64,000 nt of DNA from Prevotellaceae bacterium (GCA_031262085.1 JAISIN010000042.1:18049-82048); one strand, 5' to 3'; shown: positions 1 through 9,723, counted from the stretch's first letter. Notes: generated from the letters alone by a model not told the origin. A program made the numbers and translations.

Positions 1-2
1 AT

Positions 3-812
3 TTTGCAGCCGATAAGTATTCACAGAACTGCATCGTTTTCCTTTTAGAGGGAGAATTGCTCATCAACAGCAACGAGTATCCGGGCACAACTCTAAAGAG
101 CGGACAATTCATCCTGCAAGCCATCGGCTCTAAAGGAGAATTATTGGCTCTAACCGATGTGAAGTATGTCTTGTATTGGTTCACCGAACCACCCGTGATC
201 TGCGAAGAAAGATATCACGAAGTACTCGAACGAGCTTCCATGCCGGTGAATTATGTGCCGCTCACCATCAGTCCGGCACTCGATTACCAATTAAAGGGAA
301 TTGTAAATTACCTCAGTGAAAAAATCTCACCCTGCGGAAAACTGATCGATCTGAAATGTCAGGAACTGATGTATCTCCTCATCAGTTATTATCCCATGCA
401 ACAACTCAGCATGTTCTTCTACCCCATCAGCACCTATACGGAAAGCTTCCACTACTTCGTCATGCAGAACTACGACAAGGTTAAAAACGTAGAAGAGTTC
501 GCACACATGGGCGGATATACCACCACCACCTTCAGGCGCCTATTCAAAAACATGTATGGCATGCCTGTATACGAGTGGATTCTCGACAAGAAACGGGAAG
601 GCATCCTCAACGACCTGCAATTTACCCGACATCGCATATCCATCATCAGCGCACGATACGGATTCGATTCGCTCTCGCACTTTGCACACTTCTGCAAAGA
701 TTCCTTCGGTGACACCCCTCGAGCGCTCCGGCGAAGAGCAGCAGCCGGAGAGAAGTTGCACGTTATCAAAGCGAAAAAAGAAACGTCTGCAGAAGAAGAC
801 GAAGAGGAATAA
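3..812 (+). CDS. AraC family transcriptional regulator (5' truncated by window edge)
   Basis: Frame is open from window start (FAADKYSQNCIVFLLEGELLINSNEYPG...); C-terminal AraC-type HTH (GGYTTTTFRRLFKNMYGMPVYEWILDKKR...SLSHFAHFCKDSFGDTPRALRRR). Confidence 0.85.
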   Translation, partial: FAADKYSQNCIVFLLEGELLINSNEYPGTTLKSGQFILQAIGSKGELLALTDVKYVLYWFTEPPVICEERYHEVLERASMPVNYVPLTISPALDYQLKGIVNYLSEKISPCGKLIDLKCQELMYLLISYYPMQQLSMFFYPISTYTESFHYFVMQNYDKVKNVEEFAHMGGYTTTTFRRLFKNMYGMPVYEWILDKKREGILNDLQFTRHRISIISARYGFDSLSHFAHFCKDSFGDTPRALRRRAAAGEKLHVIKAKKETSAEEDEEE

Positions 813-816
813 TTCG

Positions 817-824
817 TACTTTTG
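817..824 (+). promoter_or_regulatory. Bacteroidetes-type -7 box TACTTTTG upstream of gcvH
   Basis: TAnnTTTG match ~95 bp before the gcvH ATG. Confidence 0.5.
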
Positions 825-918
825 CAACCGCAACCCGCTAGGGTAGACCCAATGACTACCCGCCAGGTTGAAAAACGAATATAACCAAAGAACTCGCAAA
901 CTTAAAAAACTGAAAGTT

Positions 919-1299
919 ATGAATTTACCCGAGAACGTAAAGTACACCAAGGAGCATGAATGGATTCGCTTGGAAGGAGACACCGCTTATGTAGGTATTA
1001 CCGACTATGCACAAGAGCAATTGGGAGACATCGTATTCGTCGACATCCCAACCGTTGGCGAAACGCTGCAAGCCGACGAAGTCTTCGGAACCATCGAAGT
1101 AGTAAAGACCATCTCCGACCTCTTCCTTCCGGTAGCCGGAGAAGTGATCGAACAGAATCAGGCACTCGAAGAGCAACCCGAATGGGTCAACAAAGACCCG
1201 TATGGCGAAGGTTGGCTCATCAAAATGAAGCCCGCAGCCGATGCCAACTTCGACGAATTGCTCGACGTTGCCGCCTACAAAAAGCTTATCAACATCTAA
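919..1299 (+). CDS. gcvH: Glycine cleavage system H protein
   Basis: MNLPENVKYTKEHEWIRLEGDTAYVGITDYAQEQLGDIVFVDIP...; lipoyl lysine context EVVKTISD. Confidence 0.95.
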   Translation: MNLPENVKYTKEHEWIRLEGDTAYVGITDYAQEQLGDIVFVDIPTVGETLQADEVFGTIEVVKTISDLFLPVAGEVIEQNQALEEQPEWVNKDPYGEGWLIKMKPAADANFDELLDVAAYKKLINI

Positions 1300-1369
1300 A
1301 TCAACCGGCAGTCGCAGGGGCGGAACAGAAGTTCGCCCCTGATTGCTTATAGCCACCCCTATCCAAACA

Positions 1370-1879
1370 ATGACCCCCATCGTAAGTATCATCATGGGCA
1401 GCACCTCCGACCTCCCTGTCATGGAGAAAGCAGCCGCCCTGCTCAACGAAATGCACATCCCCTTCGAGATGAATGCGCTCTCTGCCCATCGCACCCCCGA
1501 AGCCGTAGAGAACTTCGCCTGCAACGCACGCGCGCGCGGCATCCGGGTAATTATTGCCGGCGCCGGCATGGCAGCCGCACTGCCCGGAGTGATTGCCGCC
1601 AACACCACACTGCCTGTCATCGGAGTACCCATTCAAGGAGCGACACTCGACGGCATCGACGCCTTGTACTCCATGGTACAAATGCCGCCGGGCATACCCG
1701 TTGCCACCGTGGCCATCAACGGAGCCATGAACGCAGCCATCCTCGCCGTACAGATACTCGCCTTGACCGACAACGCCCTTGCCGACGCCTTTTCAGCCTA
1801 CAAGGAGGGACTGAAAAAGAAAATAGAAAAAGCCAATACCGAACTTCACGCAGTGAAGTACGAGTATAAAATAGGATAA
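1370..1879 (+). CDS. purE: 5-(carboxyamino)imidazole ribonucleotide mutase
   Basis: MTPIVSIIMGSTSDLPVMEKAAALL...SAHRTPE...IIAGAGMAAALPGVIAANTTLPVIGVPI; ORF track start 1343 is likely too early. Confidence 0.95.
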   Translation: MTPIVSIIMGSTSDLPVMEKAAALLNEMHIPFEMNALSAHRTPEAVENFACNARARGIRVIIAGAGMAAALPGVIAANTTLPVIGVPIQGATLDGIDALYSMVQMPPGIPVATVAINGAMNAAILAVQILALTDNALADAFSAYKEGLKKKIEKANTELHAVKYEYKIG

Positions 1880-1918
1880 AAAGAGTACGAAAATAGTACC
1901 CGCATCAAACAAAAGTAC

Positions 1919-1926
1919 TATTTTTG
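1919..1926 (+). promoter_or_regulatory. -7 box TATTTTTG upstream of rubrerythrin
   Basis: TAnnTTTG match. Confidence 0.5.
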
Positions 1927-1946
1927 CATTATTATTATTACCGAGT

Positions 1947-1966
1947 AAGCCCTCAATGGGCTTTTT
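1947..1966 (+). terminator. Terminator-like hairpin AAGCCC-TCAAT-GGGCTT-TTT
   Basis: 6-bp stem, 5-nt loop and T-run, lying between the -7 box and the rubrerythrin ATG. Confidence 0.6.
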
Positions 1967-1996
1967 CGTAATTCACTAACTATAACATCTGATTTT

Positions 1997-2575
1997 ATGG
2001 CAAAAAGTATTAAAGGAACTCAAACAGAAAAGAATCTGTTGACCTCATTTGCAGGAGAGTCACAGGCACGTATGCGCTACACCTACTTTGCAAGCAAAGC
2101 AAAGAAAGAAGGCTACGAACAAATCGCTGCCATCTTTACGGAGACAGCCGATCAGGAGAAAGAACACGCCGAACGCATGTTCAAGTATCTGGAAGGCGGA
2201 ATGGTAGAAATCATGGCGTCTTATCCCGCCGGAGTGATCGGCACCACCTTGGAGAACCTGCAAGCTGCTGCTGCCGGCGAACACTCCGAATGGTCGCACG
2301 ACTACCCCCACTTTGCCGACGTAGCCGAAAAAGAAGGATTTCAAGAGATCGCGCTCATGTATCGCAACATCTCCGTAGCCGAAAAAGGACATGAAGAGCG
2401 TTATCTCGCTTTCGTAAAGAACATCGAAAACGCCAGCGTATTCGCCAAAGAAGGCGAAGTAGTATGGCAGTGCCGTAATTGCGGATTCATCTTTACCGGC
2501 AAAGAAGCACCCCAAGTATGTCCGGCTTGTCTGCATGCACAATCGTACTTCGAGGTAAAGAAAGAAAACTGGTAA
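1997..2575 (+). CDS. Rubrerythrin
   Basis: Ferritin-like diiron EX6Y/EEKEH motifs plus C-terminal rubredoxin-type WQCRNCGFIFTGKEAPQVCPAC. Confidence 0.95.
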   Translation: MAKSIKGTQTEKNLLTSFAGESQARMRYTYFASKAKKEGYEQIAAIFTETADQEKEHAERMFKYLEGGMVEIMASYPAGVIGTTLENLQAAAAGEHSEWSHDYPHFADVAEKEGFQEIALMYRNISVAEKGHEERYLAFVKNIENASVFAKEGEVVWQCRNCGFIFTGKEAPQVCPACLHAQSYFEVKKENW

Positions 2576-2612
2576 TGCTTTCAGAAGTCTGTACATAGCC
2601 AGACACACGAAT

Positions 2613-2651
2613 AACGGGTTGACAGAGCGCTCTGAACAACCCGTTCTTTTT
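2613..2651 (+). terminator. Intrinsic terminator after rubrerythrin
   Basis: AACGGGTTG...CAACCCGTT 9-bp stem followed by CTTTTT. Confidence 0.8.
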
Positions 2652-2686
2652 AGCCTACATATTCAGTTAGACGTCGACCACATCAC

Positions 2687-3604
2687 ATGCAAGCGAATTC
2701 ATCACCCTGTCCCACGCTCGTCTTTCGCGACGTAGCGCCCGAATACAAAGCACTCATCACCTCCTATACGTTTAACAGCCCGTGGCAAAACTGCGACCTG
2801 TCGTTCTCAAACCTATGCAGCTGGAGGTTTATGTATAACACCTTGTTTGCCGAATACAACGGATTCCTCATACTCAAGTTCAAAGCCGATAACGAACTGG
2901 CATACATGTATCCCGTCGGACAAAGAGAAGTAACCGTCGACCTGCTTCGCACACTGCAAGCCGATGCTGCCCGCGAAGGCGAACCGCTCCGATTGATGGG
3001 ACTATGCCAAGAGATGAGCGCCACGCTGGAACGCATCATGCCCGGACAGTTCCGCTTTGAGGGCGACCGCGACTTTGCCGACTATCTGTATCTCCGCACC
3101 GACCTTGCCACCCTGGCAGGCAAAAAGCTTCAGCCCAAGCGGAATCATGTCAACAAGTTTATGCGTACCTACCCCTACGATTATGCCCCACTCACCTCTG
3201 ATCTCATACACGAATGCCTCGACCTCGAAGCCGAATGGTGCAAGCAGAACCACTGCGACGAACACCAAGGCATGGGATTTGAACGGCGCGCCATGGTATA
3301 TGCCCTCTTCAACTACGACGCTTTGGGGCTTTCGGGAGGCATCTTACGTGTCGACGGTAACATGGTAGCATTCACCTTCGGTGTACCTATCAACCGAAAT
3401 ACCTTCGGCATACACGTAGAGAAAGCCGATACCCACATCGAAGGTGCGTATGCCATGATCAACAAAGAGTTTGCTTCCCACATACCCGAACAATACACCT
3501 ATCTCAATCGGGAAGAAGATTTAGGTATTGAAGGGCTGCGCAAAGCCAAGCTCTCCTATCAACCGGTAGCGCTGATCGACAAAGGAATGGCTATACTGAT
3601 ATAA
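2687..3604 (+). CDS. DUF2156-type (phosphatidylglycerol lysyltransferase C-terminal-like) protein
   Basis: YTFNSPWQNCDLSFSNLCSWRFMYNTLFAEYNGFLILKF...FGIHVEKADTHIEGAYAMINKEFASHI. Confidence 0.75.
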   Translation: MQANSSPCPTLVFRDVAPEYKALITSYTFNSPWQNCDLSFSNLCSWRFMYNTLFAEYNGFLILKFKADNELAYMYPVGQREVTVDLLRTLQADAAREGEPLRLMGLCQEMSATLERIMPGQFRFEGDRDFADYLYLRTDLATLAGKKLQPKRNHVNKFMRTYPYDYAPLTSDLIHECLDLEAEWCKQNHCDEHQGMGFERRAMVYALFNYDALGLSGGILRVDGNMVAFTFGVPINRNTFGIHVEKADTHIEGAYAMINKEFASHIPEQYTYLNREEDLGIEGLRKAKLSYQPVALIDKGMAILI

Positions 3605-3627
3605 AACAACCTATCAAAGAACAAACG

Positions 3628-4680
3628 ATGTATAATAACATTGCCTCACAAACCCGCAAGCTATGGACAATCTGCTTCAACGACAATCCCAAGTTCGTCG
3701 ACATGTATTTTCAAAAACGATACAGCGACGAGAATAATATCACACATATACAACACCGCAAAGTCGTTGCCGCCCTACAAACGATGCACTACCCCATGAC
3801 CGCTTTCGGAGGCATCATCGACACATCGTATATCTCGGGCGCCTGTACACACCCCGATTATCGCAACCAAGGAATAATGCGCCGGTTGCTGCAACGTGCT
3901 CTTCAGCAGACTTGGATACGTGGGGCACCTCTCAGCACCCTGATCCCTGCCGAGCCGTGGTTGTTCGATTACTATGCCCGCATGGGCTATGCACCGATAT
4001 TCTATGTTCATCGTTACACATTCGACCGGAAGGAGCATGATCGGTACGGAGAATGCGCCCCCTCCGAAAAGTTGCAACGCCACCAGAGCTTCGAACCGGC
4101 AGTCTATCAATATCTGAACAGTCGGCTGATGCAGCGCCCCTGCTGCATACAACATTCGGAAGAGGACTTTCAGGTGATACTTGCCGATCTGGCGGTGAGC
4201 GATGGCTATCTGTTTACACTTGCCGACCACTACGCCACGATTCGTGCGCTTGCCATTCTATATACCGACCATGCCACCCACACGCTGCGTGTCGACGAAC
4301 TGATAGCCGACACGCCTTCGATGGCCAATCGCTTGCTTGCCGCTATCTGCTGCGAACGAAACGTCGACACGCTGGAGGTAACGACGCCGCCGCTGTCCGC
4401 CGCTAAGACCGATCCTTACCCACTGGGCATGGCACGCATCATTCGTCCGTTGCTGTTGCTGCGCCGGTATGCCGCGACTCACCCCACCGTTCATCAATCC
4501 ATTGCGCTCACCGACCTGCAACTACCTGTCAACGACGGCTACTACACCCTTGCAGACGGGCAATGCACATATAGTCCACAAGCGACAACCGACGAATCTT
4601 ACGATCCTTACAGCATCGCACAACTCACTGCCAAGCTGTTTGCCGACGAAATGCCGTATATGAGTTTGATGCTCAACTAA
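3628..4680 (+). CDS. GNAT family N-acetyltransferase
   Basis: ISGACTHPDYRNQGIMRRLLQRAL acetyl-CoA binding motif. Confidence 0.85.
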   Translation: MYNNIASQTRKLWTICFNDNPKFVDMYFQKRYSDENNITHIQHRKVVAALQTMHYPMTAFGGIIDTSYISGACTHPDYRNQGIMRRLLQRALQQTWIRGAPLSTLIPAEPWLFDYYARMGYAPIFYVHRYTFDRKEHDRYGECAPSEKLQRHQSFEPAVYQYLNSRLMQRPCCIQHSEEDFQVILADLAVSDGYLFTLADHYATIRALAILYTDHATHTLRVDELIADTPSMANRLLAAICCERNVDTLEVTTPPLSAAKTDPYPLGMARIIRPLLLLRRYAATHPTVHQSIALTDLQLPVNDGYYTLADGQCTYSPQATTDESYDPYSIAQLTAKLFADEMPYMSLMLN

Positions 4681-5828
4681 GCCTGACGACCCTTCTTCAA
4701 CTCCACCCGAAACGTTGTTCCCCGTCCCAGCTCCGAACGTAAGACAAAAATTCGTCCGGAGTGATACACCTCTATAATACGCCGTGCCAGCGACAAGCCC
4801 AGCCCCCATCCGCGCTCCTTGGTGGTATAGCCGGGTTTGAAGACATCGTGATAATGACGCCGGTCGATGCCCTTGCCCGTATCCTCTACATCCAGATGCC
4901 AAGTACGTGCCGTCTGCCCCACGCGAATGGTAAGACACCCCACGCCATTCATAGCGTCGACGGCATTCTTACAAAGATTCTCCACCACCCATTCAAAGAG
5001 CGATTCGTTGAGACGTGCCACCGGTAATATATCAGGCAGTTCGATCTTCACGACCACCTTCGACGAGCTGCGTCGCGCAATATACGCTACCGAGTGGGTA
5101 ACAAGCAATCGCAAGTCGACCACCTTCAACTCGGGCACGGAACCTATCTGCGAAAAGCGGTTAGCAATCAACCGGAGCCGCTCCACATCTTCGTTCATGG
5201 CAGGCAACAAGCGGTCGTCGGGATACTGCACGCGCAACAGCTCCGTCCATGCCATCAGCGACGAGATGGGAGTACCCAGTTGATGCGCCGTCTCCTTCGA
5301 TAGCCCCACCCACACCTTGTTCTGCTCGGCTCTCTTGGCGCTAAGCAAGCCGTAGAGGGCTATCCCGACAAATATCAGCACCACCGTGAGCTGAATATAC
5401 GGGTAAATCGCCAAGCGAGTAAGCATTGACGAGGTGTCGTAATAGACCACAAGTGTGTCGTCGCCGTTCAATCGGAGCAGAATGTGGTTGCCGCTCCGCT
5501 TCATCTCCTCCAATCGGCGACATAGCGAGCCGACGCTGTCGCCGACAGCCACACGGATGTTGCGATAGGTCTGTATTTCTCCCAACCTGCCTACGACCAT
5601 CACGGGGATGGTGTGATTGGCGTTCAACACCTTCAGCGCCATAGACAGATCGGTCTGTTCGTCTGCCGTTTGCAGGTTTCGCATAGCCTCCGCCCAAACC
5701 TCCATGCGCACCTGCTCTTCCTTGTACAGATCACCGACCAGTACATGCGACACATAGAGCGAACCGACAGCGATCAACACAGCCGATACGACCAACCAAA
5801 AGCGGGCAGAATAACGAAACTTAGTCAA
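4677..5828 (-). CDS. Sensor histidine kinase
   Basis: N-terminal TM; H-box KETAHQLGTPISSLMAW; N/G boxes ENLCKNAVDAM, DTGKGI, GWGLGLSLARRI. Confidence 0.9.
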   Translation of the reverse strand: MTKFRYSARFWLVVSAVLIAVGSLYVSHVLVGDLYKEEQVRMEVWAEAMRNLQTADEQTDLSMALKVLNANHTIPVMVVGRLGEIQTYRNIRVAVGDSVGSLCRRLEEMKRSGNHILLRLNGDDTLVVYYDTSSMLTRLAIYPYIQLTVVLIFVGIALYGLLSAKRAEQNKVWVGLSKETAHQLGTPISSLMAWTELLRVQYPDDRLLPAMNEDVERLRLIANRFSQIGSVPELKVVDLRLLVTHSVAYIARRSSSKVVVKIELPDILPVARLNESLFEWVVENLCKNAVDAMNGVGCLTIRVGQTARTWHLDVEDTGKGIDRRHYHDVFKPGYTTKERGWGLGLSLARRIIEVYHSGRIFVLRSELGRGTTFRVELKKGRQA

Positions 5829-5971
5829 CTTTTACGGTTTTGATATCATCCATGCAGATGCTGCGCATGGTCAGATTATATCTCTCGTCGCAAATGTAGA
5901 GCTATTTTTGGGGAAAAGCCTATGATGAACCAATATTAACGTTATTATTAGAGGACGCGAGAAAAAGTTGA

Positions 5972-5979
5972 TACCTTTG
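5972..5979 (+). promoter_or_regulatory. -7 box TACCTTTG upstream of GH5 gene
   Basis: TAnnTTTG match. Confidence 0.45.
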
Positions 5980-6030
5980 TCGTACTTATCACAATAGATA
6001 CCATCATTCAAACGAATCACTAATCCCCCC

Positions 6031-6999
6031 ATGAAGATGAAACAGATTTCTCTTTACCTCTGCTGCCTCGTGATGCTATTTGTCGGCTGCAAGCCGTCGC
6101 ATGCGAACAAAGCTACCCCCTCAACGAGCGTACAAGCGCTCTCTGTAAAAGGTACCGCCTTAGTCAATCCGCAAGGCGATACCGTAGTACTACGCGGCGT
6201 AAGCTATGGCTGGCACAATTGGTGGCCTCGCTTCTACAATGCCTCTACCGTAGCCTATTTTGCCGACCCATGGCATGCCTCCGTGGTACGTGCAGCGATG
6301 GGCATTGAACCCGACGGCGGTTATCTGCAAGATTCCGCCCGCGCAGTCAACTGCGTGCAAACAGTGGTCGACGCCGCCATAGACAACCACCTCTACGCCA
6401 TCATCGACTGGCATAGCCACCACATCCATCTGGAAGAAGCCAAAGCCTTTTTCCGACAAATGGCTACCCGCTACAAGGGGGTTCCAAACGTGATTTATGA
6501 ACTCTACAACGAGCCGGTAGACGACACTTGGGAGGCGGTAAAAGCTTATTCGATAGAACTGATTCGGGTCATTCGCGCCATCGACAAGGATGCACTCATC
6601 CTGATTGGTTCGCCTCATTGGGATCAAGACATCCACATAGCTGCCGACAGTCCCATCACCGGCTACTCCAACCTGATGTACACACTGCACTTCTACGCCG
6701 CCACCCATAAACAGGAGCTGCGCGACCGTGCCGACTACGCCCTCGGCAAAGGGCTGCCGCTGTTTGTTTCCGAATGTGCGGGCATGGAAGCGTCGGGCGA
6801 CGGACCGATCGACCGCGCCTCATGGAACGAATGGGTAGCGTGGATGAATTATCATCACCTCAGCTGGGCAGCGTGGTCGGTATCCGACAAGGACGAAACC
6901 TGCTCTATGCTACTGCCTGCCGCCGCCTCCGAAGGAGGATGGGGCGACGACGTCATTAAAGAATGGGGAAAGATTGTACGCAGCGACCTTAGTCGATAA
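6031..6999 (+). CDS. Glycoside hydrolase family 5 (cellulase-like) lipoprotein
   Basis: Lipobox LVMLFVGC; YELYNEP acid/base motif; FVSECAG nucleophile region. Confidence 0.88.
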   Translation: MKMKQISLYLCCLVMLFVGCKPSHANKATPSTSVQALSVKGTALVNPQGDTVVLRGVSYGWHNWWPRFYNASTVAYFADPWHASVVRAAMGIEPDGGYLQDSARAVNCVQTVVDAAIDNHLYAIIDWHSHHIHLEEAKAFFRQMATRYKGVPNVIYELYNEPVDDTWEAVKAYSIELIRVIRAIDKDALILIGSPHWDQDIHIAADSPITGYSNLMYTLHFYAATHKQELRDRADYALGKGLPLFVSECAGMEASGDGPIDRASWNEWVAWMNYHHLSWAAWSVSDKDETCSMLLPAAASEGGWGDDVIKEWGKIVRSDLSR

Positions 7000-7972
7000 C
7001 CCAGCCTTTGTAGTAAGGTACCGTTTTCCGCGGATCGTAAGTCAAACCCTCGGGAAGCGGTATCTTCAACACATAAGTACGTCCGCTCCTGTTTTGCAAG
7101 AACGTATCGCGCAGCCAAGGGTTGAAATCTTTCAGTTGGGCATACGTCAATCCGTTATCTTTGGCAAACTTCACCAGATCATCGATGCCGGTAGTAACGG
7201 TCACCTCTTTATAAGGTATGCGCGGATAGAGTTGTTCGCGTTTCATCAGAAAGCCGTAACGTTCGGGCGAGCCGAGAACCGCTTTGGCAGCCAGCAGTCT
7301 GAACATGTAGCGCGATGTCTCTTCGACCAACCAAAGATCGACGGCACGGTCAACCTGCTGCTTGGCTTTTTCGGATGTGATACGTCCCTGACCACCATTG
7401 TACGAGGCTGCCACGCACAACCAGTCACCATACTTCTCGTATGCTTTCTTCAAATACGTGCAGGCTGCATGGGTCGCTTTTTCTATGTGGTAGCGTTCGT
7501 CAATGTTGTCGTTCACCTCCAACCCATATTCGCGCCCGGTCTTGGGCATGAACTGCCACATCCCGCAAGCACCCGCACTGCTGCGGGCAAGGGGAGACAG
7601 CGTGCTCTCGATGACTGCCAGATACTTCAAGTCGTCGGGTATTCCCTCCTCTTTTAATATCGGTTCGATAATCGGGAAGAAACGATTGGCACGCTTAATA
7701 GCAAGCATCGTCGAAGCGTGCATGTAGGTAAACGACATCAATTCGCGATCCATCCGCTCGCGATGGTCGTAGCGTTGTAGGTCTATCTTCTGACCGGCAA
7801 AAGTGACAGAAGCCGGCACCTCGGGCGAGGTCACGCCATAAGGCACTTCCGACTTGACCGAATGTTGCTGCCGGTCGAACACATCGTTACCCCATAAGAA
7901 GGGCACAGCCACCCCGCAACCAAACACAGCGAGGAGAATCAGAACAGTATGCGAAAAGTTTTTTTTCATCAA
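6989..7972 (-). CDS. Lytic transglycosylase (MltD/SLT-like)
   Basis: AVIESTLSPLARSSAGACGMWQFMPKTGREYGL...AASYNGGQGRI; C-terminal LysM-like region. Confidence 0.88.
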   Translation of the reverse strand: MMKKNFSHTVLILLAVFGCGVAVPFLWGNDVFDRQQHSVKSEVPYGVTSPEVPASVTFAGQKIDLQRYDHRERMDRELMSFTYMHASTMLAIKRANRFFPIIEPILKEEGIPDDLKYLAVIESTLSPLARSSAGACGMWQFMPKTGREYGLEVNDNIDERYHIEKATHAACTYLKKAYEKYGDWLCVAASYNGGQGRITSEKAKQQVDRAVDLWLVEETSRYMFRLLAAKAVLGSPERYGFLMKREQLYPRIPYKEVTVTTGIDDLVKFAKDNGLTYAQLKDFNPWLRDTFLQNRSGRTYVLKIPLPEGLTYDPRKTVPYYKGWVID

Positions 7973-8093
7973 GTGCAGTACTTATAATGTTTGAGAGATT
8001 ATTAAGAGCGCAAAAGTAAGCAGTTTTTCGACGTTTTACTCCCTTTCAACAAAAAAATATGCAGCGAAATTTCGTTGATACCCATAAATAACT

Positions 8094-8101
8094 TACTTTT
8101 G
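8094..8101 (+). promoter_or_regulatory. -7 box TACTTTTG upstream of TPR gene
   Basis: TAnnTTTG match. Confidence 0.45.
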
Positions 8102-8150
8102 CGCGGCGAAATCGCTAAGGATATGAATATTAAAATAATAATTAAATAAA

Positions 8151-8870
8151 ATGGCTGTAGATAAGAAAAACCATTCCAACAAAATGGCAGGAGACAAGAA
8201 AAATCATCACGAAGTGCTGAATGTGGAAGATGCACTGACACAATCGGAAGCGTTCCTCATTAAAAACAAAAAAGCTATTATCGGCGTCATTGTAGCCATC
8301 ATAGTAGTCATCGCTGTCGTATTGATGTACAAGAATCTGTATGAAAAACCCCGTGAAGAAAAAGCACAGATAGCCTTGTATAGAGGACAAGGGTATTTCG
8401 ATGCCTCCAACTATGAGTTGGCGCTCAATGGCGACAGCCTCGGATTTATCGGCATGATTAAAGTAGCCGACCAATATAGCGGAACAGCCGCCGGTAATCT
8501 GGCAAAAGCTTATATGGGACTGTGCTATGCACATTTAGGGCAGTATGATGCTGCCATCAAGGCGCTCGATAGCTTCAGCGGGAAAGACCAAATGGTAGCG
8601 CCTGCCATCAAGGCTGCTATCGGTAACAGTTACGCCAATCTGGGACAGCTCGACAAAGCCGTGTCTTATCTGCAAAAAGCTGCCGACGAAGCCGACAACA
8701 ACTCACTCAGCCCCATCTGTCTGATGCAAGTAGGAGAGATACAGACCCGGCAAGGTCAGTTCGATGCCGCCATCAAAACCTACACCACCATCAAAGAGAA
8801 ATATGCACGCTCCTATCAAGCTATGGATATAGACAAGTATATCGAGCAAGCTAAATTAATGAAGAAATAG
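8151..8870 (+). CDS. Tetratricopeptide repeat membrane-anchored protein
   Basis: Single TM IIGVIVAIIVVIAVVLMY; TPR-like AYMGLCYAHLGQYDAAIKAL... and SYANLGQLDKAVSYLQKA. Confidence 0.8.
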   Translation: MAVDKKNHSNKMAGDKKNHHEVLNVEDALTQSEAFLIKNKKAIIGVIVAIIVVIAVVLMYKNLYEKPREEKAQIALYRGQGYFDASNYELALNGDSLGFIGMIKVADQYSGTAAGNLAKAYMGLCYAHLGQYDAAIKALDSFSGKDQMVAPAIKAAIGNSYANLGQLDKAVSYLQKAADEADNNSLSPICLMQVGEIQTRQGQFDAAIKTYTTIKEKYARSYQAMDIDKYIEQAKLMKK

Positions 8871-8871
8871 T

Positions 8872-9378
8872 ATGTCGACAGCGTTGTACGCTCCCCCGAC
8901 CCATGGCGACCTGCACATAGAGAGCGACATCTCTACGATGAAAGTCGCCATCGCCGTATCCGACTGGAATCCCAACGTGACCCACCTCATGCTGAACGAG
9001 GCGAAGCAAACGTTGCTCCACTATGGCGTACAAGCGGGAAATATTCACATTGCTCACGTACCCGGTAGCTTCGAGCTTGTCTATGCTGCCCATGCCTTCA
9101 TCGAAGGCATACCTACCGACGGGGCGATTGATGCCGTTATCGTGCTGGGATGTGTTGTGCGGGGCGGCACCCCCCACTTCGAATATGTGTGTCAAGGCGT
9201 AACGCAAGGCATTGCCTACCTAAACAGTACAGCCAAGTATCCAACCATTTTCGGCGTGCTCACCACCGATACCATGGAGCAAGCCGAAGAGCGTGCCAAC
9301 GGAAAAACAGGCAATAAGGGCGCTGAATGTGCCGTAGACGCCATAAAAATGATTGATTTTGTTTGGCGTTTAAAATAA
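8872..9378 (+). CDS. ribH: 6,7-dimethyl-8-ribityllumazine synthase
   Basis: VAIAVSDWNPNVTHLML...HVPGSFELVYAA...DAVIVLGCVVRGGTPHFEYVCQGVTQGI. Confidence 0.95.
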   Translation: MSTALYAPPTHGDLHIESDISTMKVAIAVSDWNPNVTHLMLNEAKQTLLHYGVQAGNIHIAHVPGSFELVYAAHAFIEGIPTDGAIDAVIVLGCVVRGGTPHFEYVCQGVTQGIAYLNSTAKYPTIFGVLTTDTMEQAEERANGKTGNKGAECAVDAIKMIDFVWRLK

Positions 9379-9384
9379 TAGTAT

Positions 9385-9392
9385 TACCTTTG
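9385..9392 (+). promoter_or_regulatory. -7 box TACCTTTG upstream of tRNA pair
   Basis: TAnnTTTG match about 50 bp before tRNA-Tyr. Confidence 0.55.
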
Positions 9393-9442
9393 CCCCGCAT
9401 TTGAAGGACGAGCACACCGGAAGTTTCAACCAACAGAAGCAT

Positions 9443-9525
9443 GGGCAAATACCAGAGTGGCCAAATGGGGCAGACTGTAAATCTGCTGGCTTACGCCTTC
9501 GGTGGTTCGAATCCATCTTTGCCCA
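9443..9525 (+). tRNA. tRNA-Tyr (GTA)
   Basis: 83 nt; acceptor GGGCAAA/TTTGCCC, anticodon loop ctGTAaa, long variable arm, T-arm GGTTCGAATCC. Confidence 0.95.
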
Positions 9526-9540
9526 CAACAAAGACATATT

Positions 9541-9613
9541 GCGGAAGTAGCTCAGTCGATAGAGCATTAGCCTTCCAAGCTGAGGGTCGCGGGTTTGAGC
9601 CCCGTCTTCCGCT
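9541..9613 (+). tRNA. tRNA-Gly (TCC)
   Basis: 73 nt; acceptor GCGGAAG/CTTCCGC, anticodon TCC (ccTTCCAAg), T-arm GGGTTTGAGCCC. Confidence 0.93.
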
Positions 9614-9621
9614 CTTAGAGA

Positions 9622-9656
9622 TCCCCCGATAATCGAAAGATTGTCGGGGGATTTTG
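9622..9656 (+). terminator. Intrinsic terminator after tRNA pair
   Basis: TCCCCCGATAATC-GAAA-GATTGTCGGGGGATTTT. Confidence 0.85.
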
Positions 9657-9688
9657 CTTCCACACAACAAAATCTCCCGAAATCTGCG

Positions 9689-9696
9689 TACATTTG
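9689..9696 (+). promoter_or_regulatory. -7 box TACATTTG upstream of recF
   Basis: TAnnTTTG match. Confidence 0.45.
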
Positions 9697-9723
9697 TCCA
9701 TTCATAAAGTACAATATCGGTAT

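Noticed and set aside
8830-8872. FMN riboswitch before ribH
   Set aside because: Only a 1-bp gap separates ribH from the TPR gene; no leader sequence exists.
9441-9632. 63-aa + strand ORF and overlapping 114-aa - strand ORF
   Set aside because: They lie across the tRNA-Tyr/tRNA-Gly genes; spurious translations.
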